Below, one piece after another: positions 1 to 14,500 of a stretch of DNA of 64,000 nt (positions are counted from its first letter, which is position 1; every line of letters begins with the position of its first letter). The translations under genes were made by a program, and so were the position numbers. The notes below the pieces were generated by a model, which saw only the letters and a program-made list of their open reading frames with translations, was not told the DNA's origin and made no database searches. This DNA is from Ryuthela nishihirai (taxonomy: Eukaryota > Arthropoda > Arachnida > Araneae > Heptathelidae): positions 434,001-498,000 of the forward strand of contig JAWZYU010000125.1 in NCBI GenBank assembly GCA_038380435.1. Reading direction: 5' to 3'.

Positions 1-119
1 ATGCAGCAGATATAGCTAAGGACAGATATGCTTGGAGAACTAAATTGCGTGGTCTGGTTGGACCTCCACAGTTCATGGCTGCTTGAGGAAAATGATGATG
101 ATGATGATTAGAAACAAGC
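1..119 (+). mobile_element. RTE-like LINE, 3' end fragment
   Basis: Plus-strand reading gives AAD-AKDRYAWRTKLRGLVG PPQFMAA, the same C-terminal peptide as the LINE ending near 8010 ([18 protein letters not shown]). It is followed by a GATGAT-type simple-repeat tail (92-110) instead of poly-A, common for RTE-type elements. It is truncated by the window edge. Confidence 0.75.
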
Positions 120-1924
120 TCATGTTACATCAATAGGGAGTCAGATTCGGAGCTGTTTCTTAAAAATGCTTTTTAAGAAAGTTTGAGATAAATTAAAGAT
201 CTCAATCAAATCTATATGTGTCCATTTTTTACCAATATTCTTTCAATATTTAGAGAGTTATGCAAGTTGGAACAGTTAACAGAGGCAATCAGACCAAATT
301 TATATATTGTATATATATTGTCCCATTTTTTCCCTTTACTTTTACAGCCATAAAGTGAGAAACAATAGAAATGGATGTAGAATTTTAATTAATGAACAAT
401 ATAAATTTATTACAAAATAAAAAGAATACCTCTACAAGCAGCAGCTTGCCACCAATGTCTTAGTAGTTTGACAGCAGCTTATCAGTTTAATCACCATAGT
501 AAGTCTGTGAGGATGGTGGGATCTCAGCAGAAAAACAACACAAACATACATGCCTTAATCAAGTGCTCTAACCCAGGTCCTTTTGATCAGTAGCCAAGCA
601 CGCAAACCACTTGGCCACAGGACCATAAAATTAATCTTATAAATATTATATATAGCATATAATTTAATACATTCAATGTAATCAATATATATGAAATTAT
701 TCATTTTCAAATTTAAATATTTTTCTTTTTCACTTCATTTGCTTTGTGAATGAATGAATTGGTATCCTATAAAAGTTAACTTCAATTATCAGAAGAAAGG
801 GTGCATTTAACTGCCCTTGTAACTATGGATCCTCACAAGTCATCTTTTACTCTTCTAATAGCTGGAAAAGTAATTTTATTTAAAAAATAATAATAGAATG
901 TTTGAAGCCTTAGGTATATGCCAAATGAGAAATCCAAACCTGGCAACAATGCTAGTTTAAAATAATTGATCTGAATAATTAATCCAAACAAAAGTTTTAA
1001 TTAATTATTAAATTAATTAAAAAAAAAACAGAAGTTATGATCATTATATTGAACTTTACTGAAATGAATTTTAGTAGTTTGTGTAAAATTATTATTTCAA
1101 TTTCCCCATTCAGAGTGATTTTTTGCATAATGAGCTAAGTTGTTTAATGTTTCAGCTTTCGTAACTCTTGAAACACCTTACAAACATTTTTGAAAATTCA
1201 TATCAAGGTAGATTAAATTGAGATATTTAATATACCTTCAGTCATATTTTTCCATAAACAGCTTATTTAGGAATTACTAAGCTCCGAATCTGACTCAACT
1301 TTGACATAAACTTAATCAAATGACACTAAAAGTATGTAGTTTTAAAACTTCACAGAATGCTGCATTGTTTCACTGAAGTATTTGACACTTTCATTTTTTT
1401 ATCGCATATATTAGAAGCTTTGCAGTTTAAAAGTATACTGTGTTTTACTATATGAAGCAATGCATACATAAATCTACTGTTAGGTAGAATTGTGGGGAGG
1501 CAAAACATATGATTTTTACTTTAGATCCATATTACATGCCTAACACTAAAAATAGATTTAAATAATAAAAATAAAAAAAAAAGCCAAAATTTCATTACAT
1601 ATAGAATATTATTTTAATCTTTCCTGTCTGGTGCAGTATTTTAGTAATTGGGAAACCCTACTCGACTTATTCTCGGATTCCCCCTAGAAACTAATTCCTA
1701 GGTATGTGCCTGGCTATAGCTTATTATTTGCTTTGGAAAAGCTTTTGTGATTGATGCATTGGACATTTCGGTTCAAAAGGAATAAAATGCAATTTCATTT
1801 GCAGCACAGGGTATCTGAAAAGTAATGGGGGGTTTTGAGAACCAATATGTAGGAAAATAACATGTAAATATTCAAGAAAGTAATATTTTAAATGAAAGCA
1901 TGCTTCAAATAGTTTCTTTTCCAA
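120..1924. other. Non-coding AT-rich stretch
   Basis: Apart from the SINE-2 copy I see no gene. A 17-bp perfect inverted repeat (141-157 against 1280-1296) brackets most of it, possibly the ends of a non-autonomous DNA element. The expected last ANAPC5 exon was searched for here and not found. Confidence 0.5.
424..630 (-). mobile_element. SINE-2 copy
   Basis: Minus-strand tRNA-derived SINE. The head contains TGGCCAAGTGGTTTGCG (A-box-like). It is followed by the body GGCATGTATGTTTGTG and the family tail TGGCAAGCTGCTGCTTG, then an AT-rich 3' end. Seven further copies are in the window. Confidence 0.75.
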
Positions 1925-2200
1925 CATTCATAACACTGCATATGTTCCATTGATATTCCACGTCTTGCCGCACATGCTGCAGCATATCTCTTGTTACATA
2001 CTCAGTTGCTTCTCTTAGTCTGGCTTTCAAAAAATTCAGGTTATGAATTCTGTCCATGAAAACATAATTCTTTACAAAGCCCAAAATGAAAAAAATCCAA
2101 GGGTGTCAAATCAGGGCTCCATAGTGGTCATAGAATTGGATTACCCCTGCCAATAAATCTGTCATGGTGATTGGCAAGAAGTGGAATATCAATTGAACAT
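1925..2200 (-). pseudogene. Tc1/mariner-type transposase C-terminal fossil
   Basis: In shifting frames the minus strand gives DRFIGRGNPI, WSPDLTPLDFF and LREATEYVTRDMLQHVRQD. These are the usual catalytic-block and C-terminal motifs of an IS630-Tc1-mariner superfamily transposase (SPDLTPLDF holds a catalytic Asp). Stops and frameshifts show it is dead. It lies in the ANAPC5 3' region. Confidence 0.7.
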
Positions 2201-2452
2201 ACACGGGGTCAGATATGGTACACATATGGAAATTCACTAATTGATGTTCAAAAATATTTGAGGTATGCCTTCAATTAAAATATTAAAATATTATTTCTTA
2301 AATATGTATATTATTTTCCTACATATGAGTTCATGATACCCCACCATTAGGTTTCGGATACTTGGTATACTATAGAAATGAGCTTGGGCCGAGTTGGGCT
2401 TATTCATAAATAAAATTTAAAGTTTTTCTTGATATGACCTAATATTACATAC

Positions 2453-2547
2453 CTGCCAGTAAAGGGCATCTTTTGTTCTATAAACAGCTTCTACAGTTTT
2501 AAAAAACTCCATAGATCTGTTAATCATGTTGACAGCAGACAGCAAGG
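2453..2547 (-). CDS. ANAPC5: ANAPC5 exon (penultimate, 3'-most seen)
   Basis: Completes an Ala codon and reads [31 protein letters not shown]. It corresponds to human EALEAAIENLNEAKNYFAKVDCKERIRDVVYFQ. Acceptor tttcag, donor CAG|GTATGT, ending in phase 0. The final exon, expected to start like human ARLYHTLG, was not found between 1 and 2452. The intron joining it to 9242 is about 6.7 kb and holds the RTE-like LINE. Confidence 0.92.
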
Positions 2548-5500
2548 CTGAAAAAATATTTTGAAAGGCAGCTTTTAAAAGCCATTGAGAATACAAGTAT
2601 GAAAAAAAGTTACATAATTGTTTTCTACATTAAAATGTAAAAGGTTAGAAAGTTTAACAGATGCTGTATATCAGTGATCAATTAAAAATTAAATATGTAT
2701 GATAATCTGAGAAATGTTGGTGTCTTTGAGATGGATAATTACCAGTTCACTTATATTGCATTTAGTTCTTGCAGAAACTTGCCAAAAAGGAACATACTTC
2801 ATGTAACATCTTGGTCATTTGACAACTGTTAATTGCTTGAGCATTCAGTCTAGTGATACTGCTATTCACTTGGTCTAGTCATTGGTAGGTCCCTTCCCTT
2901 CTTAAAAGCTAGGCCAGGAATGGTATACTGTAACATGCCATATATTATATTGCAAACCTGTTGTATGTTACCCAGGGGCAGACCCAGATACCACCCAGTG
3001 TGAATCGAATTTGGAAGAGCAAAAAAATTGCCACTGGCAACAGCTATGCATGCCATCCTTGAGCTAGGCTATAAGACTTGTAACATCAAAGTAGCAAAGC
3101 TTTACTATTCACATTGCCAATGTCATATAAGTTGATATTTGTAGATTTTTGAGTTAAAACCAATTTGAGTTGAATGCATATTATTATTGCTGCATTATTC
3201 TTGAACATAATTTGAATCAATTATGGTGGGCTAGTTTATTACGGTGATAGTTGTGTTTACTATTTTACATTTGTCTTTGTTAATATATATCTTCAAAGCT
3301 GCTGGGATAATAAAAATTTCTTCATTAATACACTATCTTGACTTTATTACTAATTGTCTTGCATAATAAAGTTAATAATGGGTGGGTGGTGCACACATTA
3401 TTTTGGCATTGTAAAAAGCAAATGTGTGTTAATAATTTTTTCACTATTTATTTTTAACTAGCAAATTTCCCATTGAAATTCTAACAAGTAGTGAAGAGGT
3501 TTTAAACTCAAACTCTCATTCTATTAGAGATAGCCACATTTTTTTTTTTAAATGCAACCCAGGGTGGTAGGGGAAACTTGCTTGTGAAATTTGGTACTGA
3601 GTGGTAAATATTTTGTAAATTATATGGAGGGGAGAGCCCATACCTGTTTAAAGAGATAAAACTCTTTAATACTGAATCAAGCCTGCACTTTGGAAAAGTG
3701 CCATGTCACAAGCATTATTGTAAACTGCAAATGAAGGATGCAAATGCCAAATGCTTGATAACAGGGACAGGTGATCAGAATAAATATAGTTATTAATTAT
3801 TTAGCACTTAATTCTGCATTTTGCTTCTCATTTCCAATGCCATGTTGATGTTTTTTACCCTTTTGCTTCTCCTTAGTAGTCCCATTATTTTCTTTACCAT
3901 TAGTTTGGATTTTAACCAGGATTATAACTACAGAAATATACCCTTTAATGAGGGGTATGAATTTCTGGAGAAGAGAGTTTTCAATGAATCAGTTTCAACA
4001 GGATCATTATAGCTTAACTGATATAGAAATATTTACTGGAAGGAGAGCTGTGTACCAATCCCCAGTGATGATGCACAGAACCGGCCAGGTCTAGCACCTA
4101 ATGGCCAACCCCACTTTCTCGTGGTGCAGGCAGTTAGTACCTTTCAAAAGAGATATTCTCTTTTGGAAGGGAATGGAAGGGGAGGGCTGCCAGTTCAGTA
4201 TGGCCTACTCATCTGGTCATCTATAGCCACTTTTTTCTTTTTTTTTCAACCTGCTGAGGAGTGGTCAACTTCACAGGGTCCTGATGCTGACCATTTATAC
4301 CTATTAGACTGGACTTGTTTATGGATTTGAGCTTGATTATGGATCCTGAACTTGGTGAACCTCTGTTGAGGGAGAATCTGCCCTGTGTTTTCTGTTTGCT
4401 TCTGGGTTGCCAGCCCTAAGTGAACAGAGGCATGGGATACCTTATATCAGCTGGTGGATAATCCTGATCAGAGGCCATCGTAGGTACCTGACCCTCACTT
4501 AGCTGGTTGGGCATCGTCAATCCTAAACTGGAGTAATGTGTCTCAGCAGGCCATATAGCTCTTGAAAAAGTCCACTTGAAAAGGGTGGTGCCTGAAGTTC
4601 CTACCAACATCGGTGACTTCAGCCTGGGACAGGTCTTTGTCCCATGCCTGCAAACAGGGGGCTGTTTGATATTGTTGGCTCTACCAATCTCAATAAACCT
4701 TGTTTCTTTAAAAATCCTACTAAACATTTTCTCTCTGCAGAAATGGGGAATGTGAGGACATTACATAGAGATTATTCTCTTGATGTCCTCATGCAGGAAT
4801 TCCAGCATTATAACCTATATATTCTAGGCTTGCAAGAGACCAGATGGACAGGTAAAGGTGAGATACTTAAAAATAACTTTAAATTTCTCTTTTCAGGGAG
4901 GGAGGATGGAAAGCATCTCCAAGATGTAGGTTTGCTTCTCAGCAGACACAACAGTGATGCTCTTCTAGGATATGACTGCATTAATGAAAGATTTCTTAGA
5001 GCAAAATTTAAAACAAAAATTAAAGACTTGAATGCCATCTGTTGTCATGCCCCCACAGAGGACTCTGATGAGAATGAGAAGAATACATTTTACAGCCAGC
5101 TCAGGATATTTTGAATTTTGTGAAGAAAGGAGATATTTCTCTTGTGCTAAGTGACTTCAATGCTAAAGTTGGTACTGACTCTGACCTTTGGGCAAGAGTT
5201 TTAGGTCCCTTTGGCACTGCTAGTTCCAATGGCAATGGGGAACATCTCCTACAGGTAAGTAAACTTAATGATTTACGAATAACTAACACAGGCTACAAAC
5301 ATCGGGACATTTATAAATATACATGGGTTTCACCTGATGGGCTGCACAGGAATATGATAGATTATATTTTAATTAACACTAAATGGACTAGTTCAGTTAG
5401 AAATACCAGATCATACAGGGGAGCCAAAATTGGGTCTGACCATTACCTGGTCAAGTGTCTTGCAGCTGAAGCTTAAGAAATGTTGTGCTAAGGTTAAGAA

Positions 5501-8500
5501 AATTACCTTCAACACTGAAGGTCTGAAAGATCCATATAGAGCCAAAGTATACCATGATAGGCTACTTAGTCATTATGACAATTGTGGTTTGCTTACTGCT
5601 GAAGTTGAGAAAGTATGGGATCAGTTTAAACATGCTTTTCTTGAAACCAACAGTACTCTTTTAGGTACAAGGGAACAGAGGAAAGAAAATTATTTGAGTG
5701 ATAAGGCTATGAAACTTATTTCTAAAAGAAGGAAGTGCAGGATTAATATGAATCAACAGCCTACAAGCCTTAACTGAAGGCATTACAACGAGTTTAATAA
5801 ATATTTGAAAGGATCAGTTAATAGCTGATAAGAATCTTTGGCTTGATAGCTTGGCTGACAAAGCAGAGGAAGCAGTTAGACAGCACAACAGCAGGGGGTT
5901 GTACTAGATTATTAATGTTTTATGTGAGAAGAAACAGACAGGCACACAAGGATTGAGGGATAAATATGGCAAGGTTGGGTTGTTTTACCTCTGAGTGGCA
6001 CTTTTTTGCACACCACGGGCTAGATGGCCAGGTCACATGGACCCCAAAGGCTCAGAGAAAGTTGGGGGAGGGGACCCACTGGAACAGCTGTTGGGAGACA
6101 GATGGTAGCCTCCCGTCAAGGCCATCCAGCATGTTCTTTAACGTGCACAGGGTATGGCTCTCCTGCACACGGGGCCATGGCTTAACGTCCCATCCGAAGG
6201 ACAGTGGCCTTTCCAAGCCCACCGGTGTCCCCTACTGACTGTGGGTAGGGTGGGGAATTTTGCGGAGATAATCTCAACGCTGACCCAGCTGGGACTCGAA
6301 CCTGGGAACTACAGATTACAAGCCTGGCGCGCTACCGACTGAGCCACCCCCACCCCATATGGCAAGGTGGTTGAAGGTGAGGATTCTGTGATGACTAGGT
6401 GGGCTAAGCATTTCAGAGATATTCTAATTAATGCGATTATTTCTACTCCCATTGTAATGAGGAGAGATGCATTACTTGCTTTTACGATGGCCCTATATCA
6501 CATTCCAAAGTCGCATTGGCTATTTCTAAATTAAAACTGCATAAATCCCCAGGGGTGGACAAAATCACTACTGAAATGCTTAGAGCTGGGAACATTTGTG
6601 TTGCCACATGGCTGACTGAAATTTTGATTTTTTATGATAAAGGTGTTGTTCCTAAAGATTTTACTAGAGCTATCATTGTCCCAATTTTTAAAAAAGGTGA
6701 TTGCAGTTATTGTGATAATTATAGGGAAATTAATTTACTTTCTATTCCAGGTAAAGTTCTTTGCATGATCATACTTAATAGAATTAAGAATTTGGTTGAT
6801 CGACAACTGCGTGATGAACAGTGTGGATTCAGAAGTGGTAGGGGATGCATTGATCAAATATTTTCACAGGCAGATTCTTGAGAAATGTTTAGAGTTTCAG
6901 AAACCTTTGGTTGCCAGCTTTGTTGATTTCAAAGAGGCTTTCGACTCTGTGGATCATCATAATTTGTGGTTGATTGTAAGATCATATGGTATACCAGACA
7001 AGTTAGTTAACATAATGAAAGCTCTCTATAATAACACTGAGTCGTGTGTGAGAGTTGGTAAGGCTTGTAGCAATTGGTTTAGCATTACTTCTGGTGTTCG
7101 ACAAGGGTGCATTTTGTCTCCTTTTCTCTTTAGTTTGGTTATTGATTATGTTATGCGAAATTCACTTCAAGGGAAAGATTTTGGCCTTAAATGGAATGGA
7201 GATACGAAAATTTCTGATTTAGATTATGCTAATGATTTAGCTCTTTTGGCAAATGATGTTGATGAGATGAACTCTTTCATTCGAGCTGTTGATGAGACTG
7301 GTAGTAGAGTAGGTTTGGTTATAAACAGAGAGAAAACTAAAGTGATGAAAATTGGTCAGGCAGGCTGTGATTCAGTTAATCTGAATGGTTGCAGTCTTGA
7401 GCAGGTGTCACAGTTTAATTATTTTGGGAGCTATGTAACAGATAATGGTGATGTGCAGCATGAGATTAACAGACGAATAGGGATTGCTGCCGGGACTTTT
7501 ACGAATCTATGGAGAGTGTGGAGAAATAGACGTATGTACCTAAAGACTAAAATTAGGCTGTATAAAAGTTTGATTCTTTCTAAGGTTAGTTATGGTAGTG
7601 AAACATGGACCCTTTGTGAACAGGATAACAAGAAACTCGATGCCTTTGATTCTAGATGCTTACGTAGTATCTTGGGCATTAGGTGGTTTGACTTTGTAAG
7701 TAATGATGAGGTTAGAAGAAGGAGTCATCAACCTCTTTTGGGCAGCATATCGTGCAGAGAGAGACTATGTTTGGCCATGTTGCCTGTATGCATAGCTGTA
7801 GATTGGCAAAGAAGATTATGAACAGTGTGCCTAAGGTTATCAGAAAAAGGGGGGAGACCTAGGATGCAATGGGCTGACAATGTCAAACAGGACCTTGCTA
7901 GAATTGGCCTAGTGTGGCCAAATGCAGCAGCTGTAGCTCGAAAGAGACACGTCTGGAGAACAAAATTACATAGTCTGGTTGGACCTCCGTAGCCCATGGC
8001 TGCATGAGGATTTTGTATGTATGTTACATTTTTACTTATTAATAATATATGACAGTTAATTTAAATTATTGGCATATATAGAAAATTGACTAAAGAATAA
8101 ATCAAAGTACATCTAAACTGAGGCAAACATAAGTGGTGAAAACTGATAACATCAATTAAATGAAATTTTACCATGATTATGTATTGTTGCCAAGATGATT
8201 CAGGCTACAAGGAAGCTGCAAGCAACAATGGCCAAAATATTTTGCTGCCCAGTGAACTTACTTTTGTTACCTTCAATGAAATTTGCTTTTTACTGCTCCA
8301 AGTAATTTTACTTTTGCTGCCCCCTAAAAAAATTTGCTCTGCCACCGCAAGTTAATATACTTTTTTCTGTGTTACAACTGATTTTATTTTTTTCTGCCTC
8401 AAGTCATCATACATTTGTTATCTCAAACAATCTTACCAATTTTGTGATCTGAGTATATTTTTCTAAATCATTAGCAATGGGATGTCAAAATTACTATACT

Positions 8501-11500
8501 CACAAAGTTATGTAGAGACCTTAGCATTTTTTATTTTGAATTGAAATTAGAACAAGTCCATCTAATTATTAACACTACCTCAAGAGACCACTTGAAATGC
8601 TTGTGCTGTTGGGCTGGCCCTGGCATCAAGTTGCTGCTTAAAGAATGCAAGAGCATCAACTGCTTCACACATTTTTTTGGAAGCATTTCTATGTAGAAGG
8701 TACTGTTAAGATTTCTTTCTAAGGTATGCTTCATTAATAATCATTTAATTTATGTTTCTTTTACACAGATTCATGTTTTTCAGTTACTTCACAGAGTTAA
8801 TAGCAGAAAATATTAAGTTTGTTCATAGCCTTGCTGTGTTTGTGTTCCTAGAGTTAGAAACTTTTGAAATTTTCATTCTATTAACTTTCAACTGAAAACT
8901 TAATTATATATTCTTTCAGAACACAGCTCTTTTGGCAAGAACTAAAAGAACTTAATAGTGAATTGTTATTAAATAAGGTATTACTATTCTTTTAAGGTTT
9001 GGATAAATGGGATGTTTGGGCAACTAGTCAAAATATATTTTGCTGAAATGAGTGTATTAAGCTTTGTTGATCAGAAAAGATAAGTGGGTCTCCTTTCCCA
9101 GCCTTCTCTGAGTCTTCAAGATCTTTATGACTGGCCATTTAGCCCAATACACATGCATAAAAATATTTCTTAGAGATAAAAGAGCTCAGCCTCTGTCTTG
9201 ATGTGCACGATTAAGTTATTAGTATAAATATAAAATCTCACCTTTTTTCTTTGCTTCTGCACCAGCTTGAAACTGTACTGCTGACACAGTACATTTTGCA
9301 TACAGTAAGTATAAACATCCTTTATCATAACTGGAGCCATGTGCCAGAAGTGTAATAAACACACTGTCTAGCAGCTGAACAGCCTGATTTGGAAGGTTTA
9401 GCATCAACTGTAAAAAAAAATTGGATTAAAACTGCACGTAAGAATGGATATTTGCTTAAAAAAATATTAGTTTAAAATTTAACCCTTTCCAGCCATACAG
9501 TATGTTGAGCTGAACCCAATATTTCAGCTGCTATTTCTAGTTGGAGTTAATATTTTCCTAACAAAAGATGGAGGTCACTGTTAGGTTGTTTACGAAGCAG
9601 CTGTGAGATTGACTGAAACAAGCAAAATGTGATAGGATTTTTCCCATAAGAAAATTATTTGAGTTCCTCCATTTCATTGTCCAAAGCAACCAATACATTG
9701 ACAAATGAGACTAAAAAGAGCTAATACACATATTACCTCAAAACAGAGTTACCAAAATATACTTGTACATCATGATCATCATGAGATCATGATCTTTGTT
9801 AGGAAAATATCATGAGTTAAAAATTAATGGCAAGTGTTGAGAATCATGGCAAGGTTTTTACTTTTGGTATTACATAACATTATTCCTTCACCAGCCCAAA
9901 ATTTACTATCTCACTATATGGCATTCAAGGTGTTGTCAGGCTGATAGTATTCAAAGAGTAAAGGATTATGAAATTGATGTATAAGGATTATGTAAAGGAT
10001 GCTGATAACATTCAAAGAGTAAAGAATTATGAAATTGGATATCAAATCATGGATAATCTATGCTTTCCCAAGTTTTTTGGCTGACAATCCTATTTTTTTT
10101 GTTAATCTAATATTCTGTGCTTTGGATTATCTGAATTATATCGAAATCTCTCTATTCAAGCAACTGTCTTGTATATTTGCAGGTCATTCTGAAAAATGAG
10201 AGTTAACTAATGCAACCAGTGGGATAACCAGAAACTTCCAATGGGGATGGGTGGGAGAGATACACATTTGATTGTAATGGGAAGGGTTTTGATGTGTTTA
10301 AAAATATACATTATTCAAGACCTTAAAGAGGGGGGGGGGGATTATAACATAAGCCCTGTGGGCATTGATTGCAACATAATTATTTTAAGCAAATACAAAT
10401 TACAATCTTCTTTCACCAGCCCATATCAAAACCCATAATAATAAAGTTTCTTTTTCATTAAATCCTCCTTTCATAACTTCTTTCAAAATTTCTTTTGATA
10501 ACTTTCACCTTATGCTTGTTGAAAAGAAAGTTTTACCTGTATAATTCCCTTATTCACAGCTATCAATTCCACCTACTTTTGTTTATATGGAAAATATGAA
10601 TATAATTAAACTCACACTAACACACATGCAGAAAAAACACAACTTGAAATAGAAGCATGCAGTGAATAAAAGTACAATAAATACTTGTATTCATTGCATG
10701 CTGAAACTCAATTAATTGTTACTGGATTAATTCATTTTTGGAGGACTAAATTACAGTCTGGTTGGATCTCCACAGCCAATGTGTCCATTTGTAATTGAAC
10801 TGAGATTTTGTAGTTATATTGTAGATGATGTTTTGTCTTTAAATCATCAAGCTGTATTTCTAGATCTTTAAAAATACTTATATATTACATACTGAAAATT
10901 GTTATCTAAAGCAGTACTTATCAATGTGGACTGAGAACCAAATTGTTTCATATGACAATATGGGAAAAAAACAACTACAAAATACTCTAAAAATGCTTTT
11001 TAAAAGATGTAAATTTTGGATTGGGTTGGGTTGTTTTACCTCTGAGCAGCACTTTTTTGCACACCATGGGCTAAATGGCCAGGTCACAAGGACCCCAAAG
11101 GCTCAGAGAAGGTTGGGGGAGGGAACCCACTGGAACAGCTGTTGGGAGACAGATGGTAGCCCCCCCCCCCCCCCCCCCCCCCCCCGTCAAGGCCATCCAG
11201 CGTGTTCTTTAACGTGCACAGAGTATGCCTCTCCCGCACACTGGGCCACGGCTTAACGTCCCATCCGACGGACGGCGGCCTTTCCAAGCCCATCGGTGTC
11301 CCCTACTGACCGTGGGCAGGGCGGGGAATTTTGCGGAGATAAATCTCAACGCTGACCCAGCTGGGACTCGAACCTGGGAACTACAGATTACGAGCCTGGC
11401 GCAATGTAAATTTTGGAATAAACCTAATGAGTATCTTGCTTATATACATGCCATATATAGGCAACATAAATAAACACATACAAAAGCAGCAATAGTATAC

Positions 11501-14500
11501 TAATGCTTAACAATACTTATATAATTAAGAAATCAGTTTAACATTACACGATTAATTAGAATATTATATGCCCATCTTTTGAGTTGCTTCCATAACTTAA
11601 ACACAATATTTTATTGCTCATAAGAATTTTGTTTCTGATATTATTTTTCTTGGTAAAAAGGGCGAACATTAACTATATTTATTAAGTGATAAAATAATAA
11701 TTAAAATTAAGTGAGAATCAAATTTAGGTCTACTAGTTTCACATCACCTACTATACAATTGAACAATATGGCTGTTATTATCTACATTAGATGATTCAGA
11801 TGCTATAAAGTTTAGTACTTTACTACTGAAGGTTAATGCTGAGTATAAATGAGAAATATTGGGTGTCATCTAATCACTGAATTGGAATTTAGTAAATAAA
11901 TATAATCTTTACAGCTCATGCATTGGCAAAAGTGAAGAGACAAAAATTATAGCTCAATGGTGGAGTAGATGGGAAAAAATCCAGCAATATGTGATTTGGT
12001 TTCTGTAAGATCATCATCAGTTGCTTAATTAAAAAAACTAAATTTTATTAGTTTTTATCTAAAGCTTTAATGATGTAGTACATATTGCTCAAACATATAT
12101 TTTATAACTGCACATACCTGCACATTAGCTAAATGTACAACTGTGAGAGATTCCAAGTAAAGCAAGTGGTGAGTTTTGCACAGAGCCATGCAAGTGGTCA
12201 GTGGTGGAATAGCCACTCCATAATTAGATGATTGACATAATAATTCAGCTTTCAACAGAAGAACCCTGCAATACATGTTCATAAAATAATGCAACCAAGA
12301 ATAATAATAAATAAATGAGTATATTAATTTACTGAAATGGCAAAAGAAGTCATTAATTCGTTTTCCTAAAATTTGCACCTATATATAATATATATACAAA
12401 TAAGAGATAAAAAATAGAAACTAATTCTTATAAGTCTTTAAATATGCCAATAATTTGTTATGAATATCAAACATATTGTTATAACTCATAGATGACTTAA
12501 TGCAAAGTGATGAGAATCTGATTAAATACAGCATTTGTTAATTAAGTTCATTAATATATCAAAACAATGTTCCTACAGAATAGTTTGACATGGCACATAC
12601 AACATCCTCTTTGGAGCTCAGTTTGATTCTCAATATGTGTTCTTCTGGAGAGAACAAGGAATTGACCACAACTACTGTAACATCAGGAAAAGGGGCTGTT
12701 TTAGTAGTAGTAGTAGTAGTGTGATGTTCTGAGTTGGCATCGTGATGATAGACTGCATCGAACTTCTTATCTTTCAAGAAGACACTTTGTCTTTGTCCAG
12801 ATCCAGCACTCACCTAGGTATGGAGGTCACCAATAGATAGGCTGGCACTCAACTTTCCAAGTGAACAAAGAGCATCGAGATGTGAAGCCAAGGAATCTCT
12901 AAAAAGTCACGCATTGGGGTGGATGATGCCCGGGAAGCTTTGGAGAGGTGAAGCAGCAGCCCAGGCATTAACACGTGTCCCCTCATCCCTTCCCATCCAG
13001 GTCATGTGAGCTGACCACAGGGTGTGGGAGTTTTGAAAATTGAAGAAGGTCTATGAGGTGCTATGATTTAGTGAGGATAGTAAATGTGAAGCCAAGGTTA
13101 TAATTCAAAGGACTGTTGTTTCCTTTGAAAAGGACATCCTTCATTGAACCCTAATTCCAGGAGCCCCACAGTTTGTGGATGCCATACAGTAGTTAGTGTA
13201 TGGCCAAAGTGTGGTGTCCAGAGTAAGCCTTATGTAAATAAGCTGTGTGTGTAAATAATGTCAATTGAAGAGTATCATTTCCAGCTACCAGGGTCTTCAC
13301 TTGCACCCCAACACATGCTCCTATCCACAATTTAATATACCTTCTGCCAACTCACAGACTTCATAGTGATATAGAAATGAGATTTTTTCACCTTATGTCA
13401 GGCTTTATATGGTTCTCTTGGCTCTGATTTAATTTTTATGGATGATAATGTCAACCCCATAGGATTCATCTGAATGACAATTTCCTTGAAAGTGAAGATA
13501 TTCATAGATGGAATGGTCAGACAGAGCCTTGAGCCAGAGTTATTACTCAGTCACAATTCATACTTATCCAATATATACATTTTACATCATGCAGAAAAAA
13601 ATACTGATTACCATCATAAAAAGCCTGTATCATATATTTCAGTATTTCTCATTTCCATTGCACTGGTATAAATTACTCTGAAATCATATTAGTTATCTCT
13701 CTAAGATCCACTAAAAGATCACTTCAGTGGAAATTTACAATATAAAATTAAATATATTGTTATGACAGATGAATGAGCAATAATAAAACCATGATGTATC
13801 ATTTTGATGCTTGCGTTTACTTCAGCATGAGAATTATGTTACTAACCACTTCAAAAGAACTTAACTTTAAGAAAAAAAAAAGAAAGTTGTAATTAGGAAG
13901 AATTTGTGTGAAGGAAACATAGTATGCTTTAGTCTGTGCATTATAGTATAAAGAAGAAATGTTTTTATTTGGTGTGTGCATGGGAGGTTAAATAAGTTTA
14001 TTATTGTGGCTCTTGTTAGTGAATGAGTAAGAAAAAGAAGAATTCGTCGTCTTGTGTGTAGTAATCAATGTCTGAAAAGAATTCATTCTTAGAAACCAGT
14101 ATACTTAGCTGCAGTTTTGGAGTACTTGATGACAAACCTTAGAAGGAAATCATTTGGTGTATAGTTACTTAGTTTGTTCAGGAATTGGTAAGGATATTCT
14201 TGATAGACTGCAGGTTTGTTCATAAATATGATTGTGCCACTTTTATTTTATGCATTGAGTCGAGATAGTAAGAATTATAGAGGGAACAACTCTTTGCAGG
14301 AATAGTGATAAGGTGCTGTGTTCTTTTGAAGGTTTATTTTTATATCGATGAAGATTTGTGTTGGTTGAATTTAGTTTATATAAATGTTTTCATTCATACT
14401 TTTGTAATAAATTGCATTATGTTAGAATTATAATTGTTAAATATTATTTTTGAACTCACACTCAGTTTCCATCCATTTAATTTATAATAATAATAACACT

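Larger units (their letters stand above)
4021..8020 (+). mobile_element. RTE-like LINE, degenerate, split by SINE-1
   Basis: A non-LTR retrotransposon with AP-type endonuclease followed by reverse transcriptase and a characteristic C-terminal tail, antisense to ANAPC5 in its largest visible intron. Recognisable coding starts near 4644. 4021-4643 is probably 5' untranslated sequence but I cannot prove the boundary. The element loses frame several times (about 5110, 5470, 5780, 6515, 6860, 7800) and is interrupted at 5975-6356. The 3' end near 8010 shares its peptide and DNA with the fragments at 1-119 and 10737-10785. The clade assignment is from motif memory; a relative of RTE is likely. Confidence 0.85.

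Noticed and set aside
8573..8686. Exon-like minus segment ([20 protein letters not shown]) between two ANAPC5 exons
   Set aside because: It does not match APC5, its phase does not fit the upstream exon's donor, and the exon at 2453-2547 joins directly to 9242-9407 in phase and homology.
12559..12813. Minus frame with poly-Thr run (12702-12720) as a gene
   Set aside because: The Thr run is a TAGTAG microsatellite and no domain is recognised.
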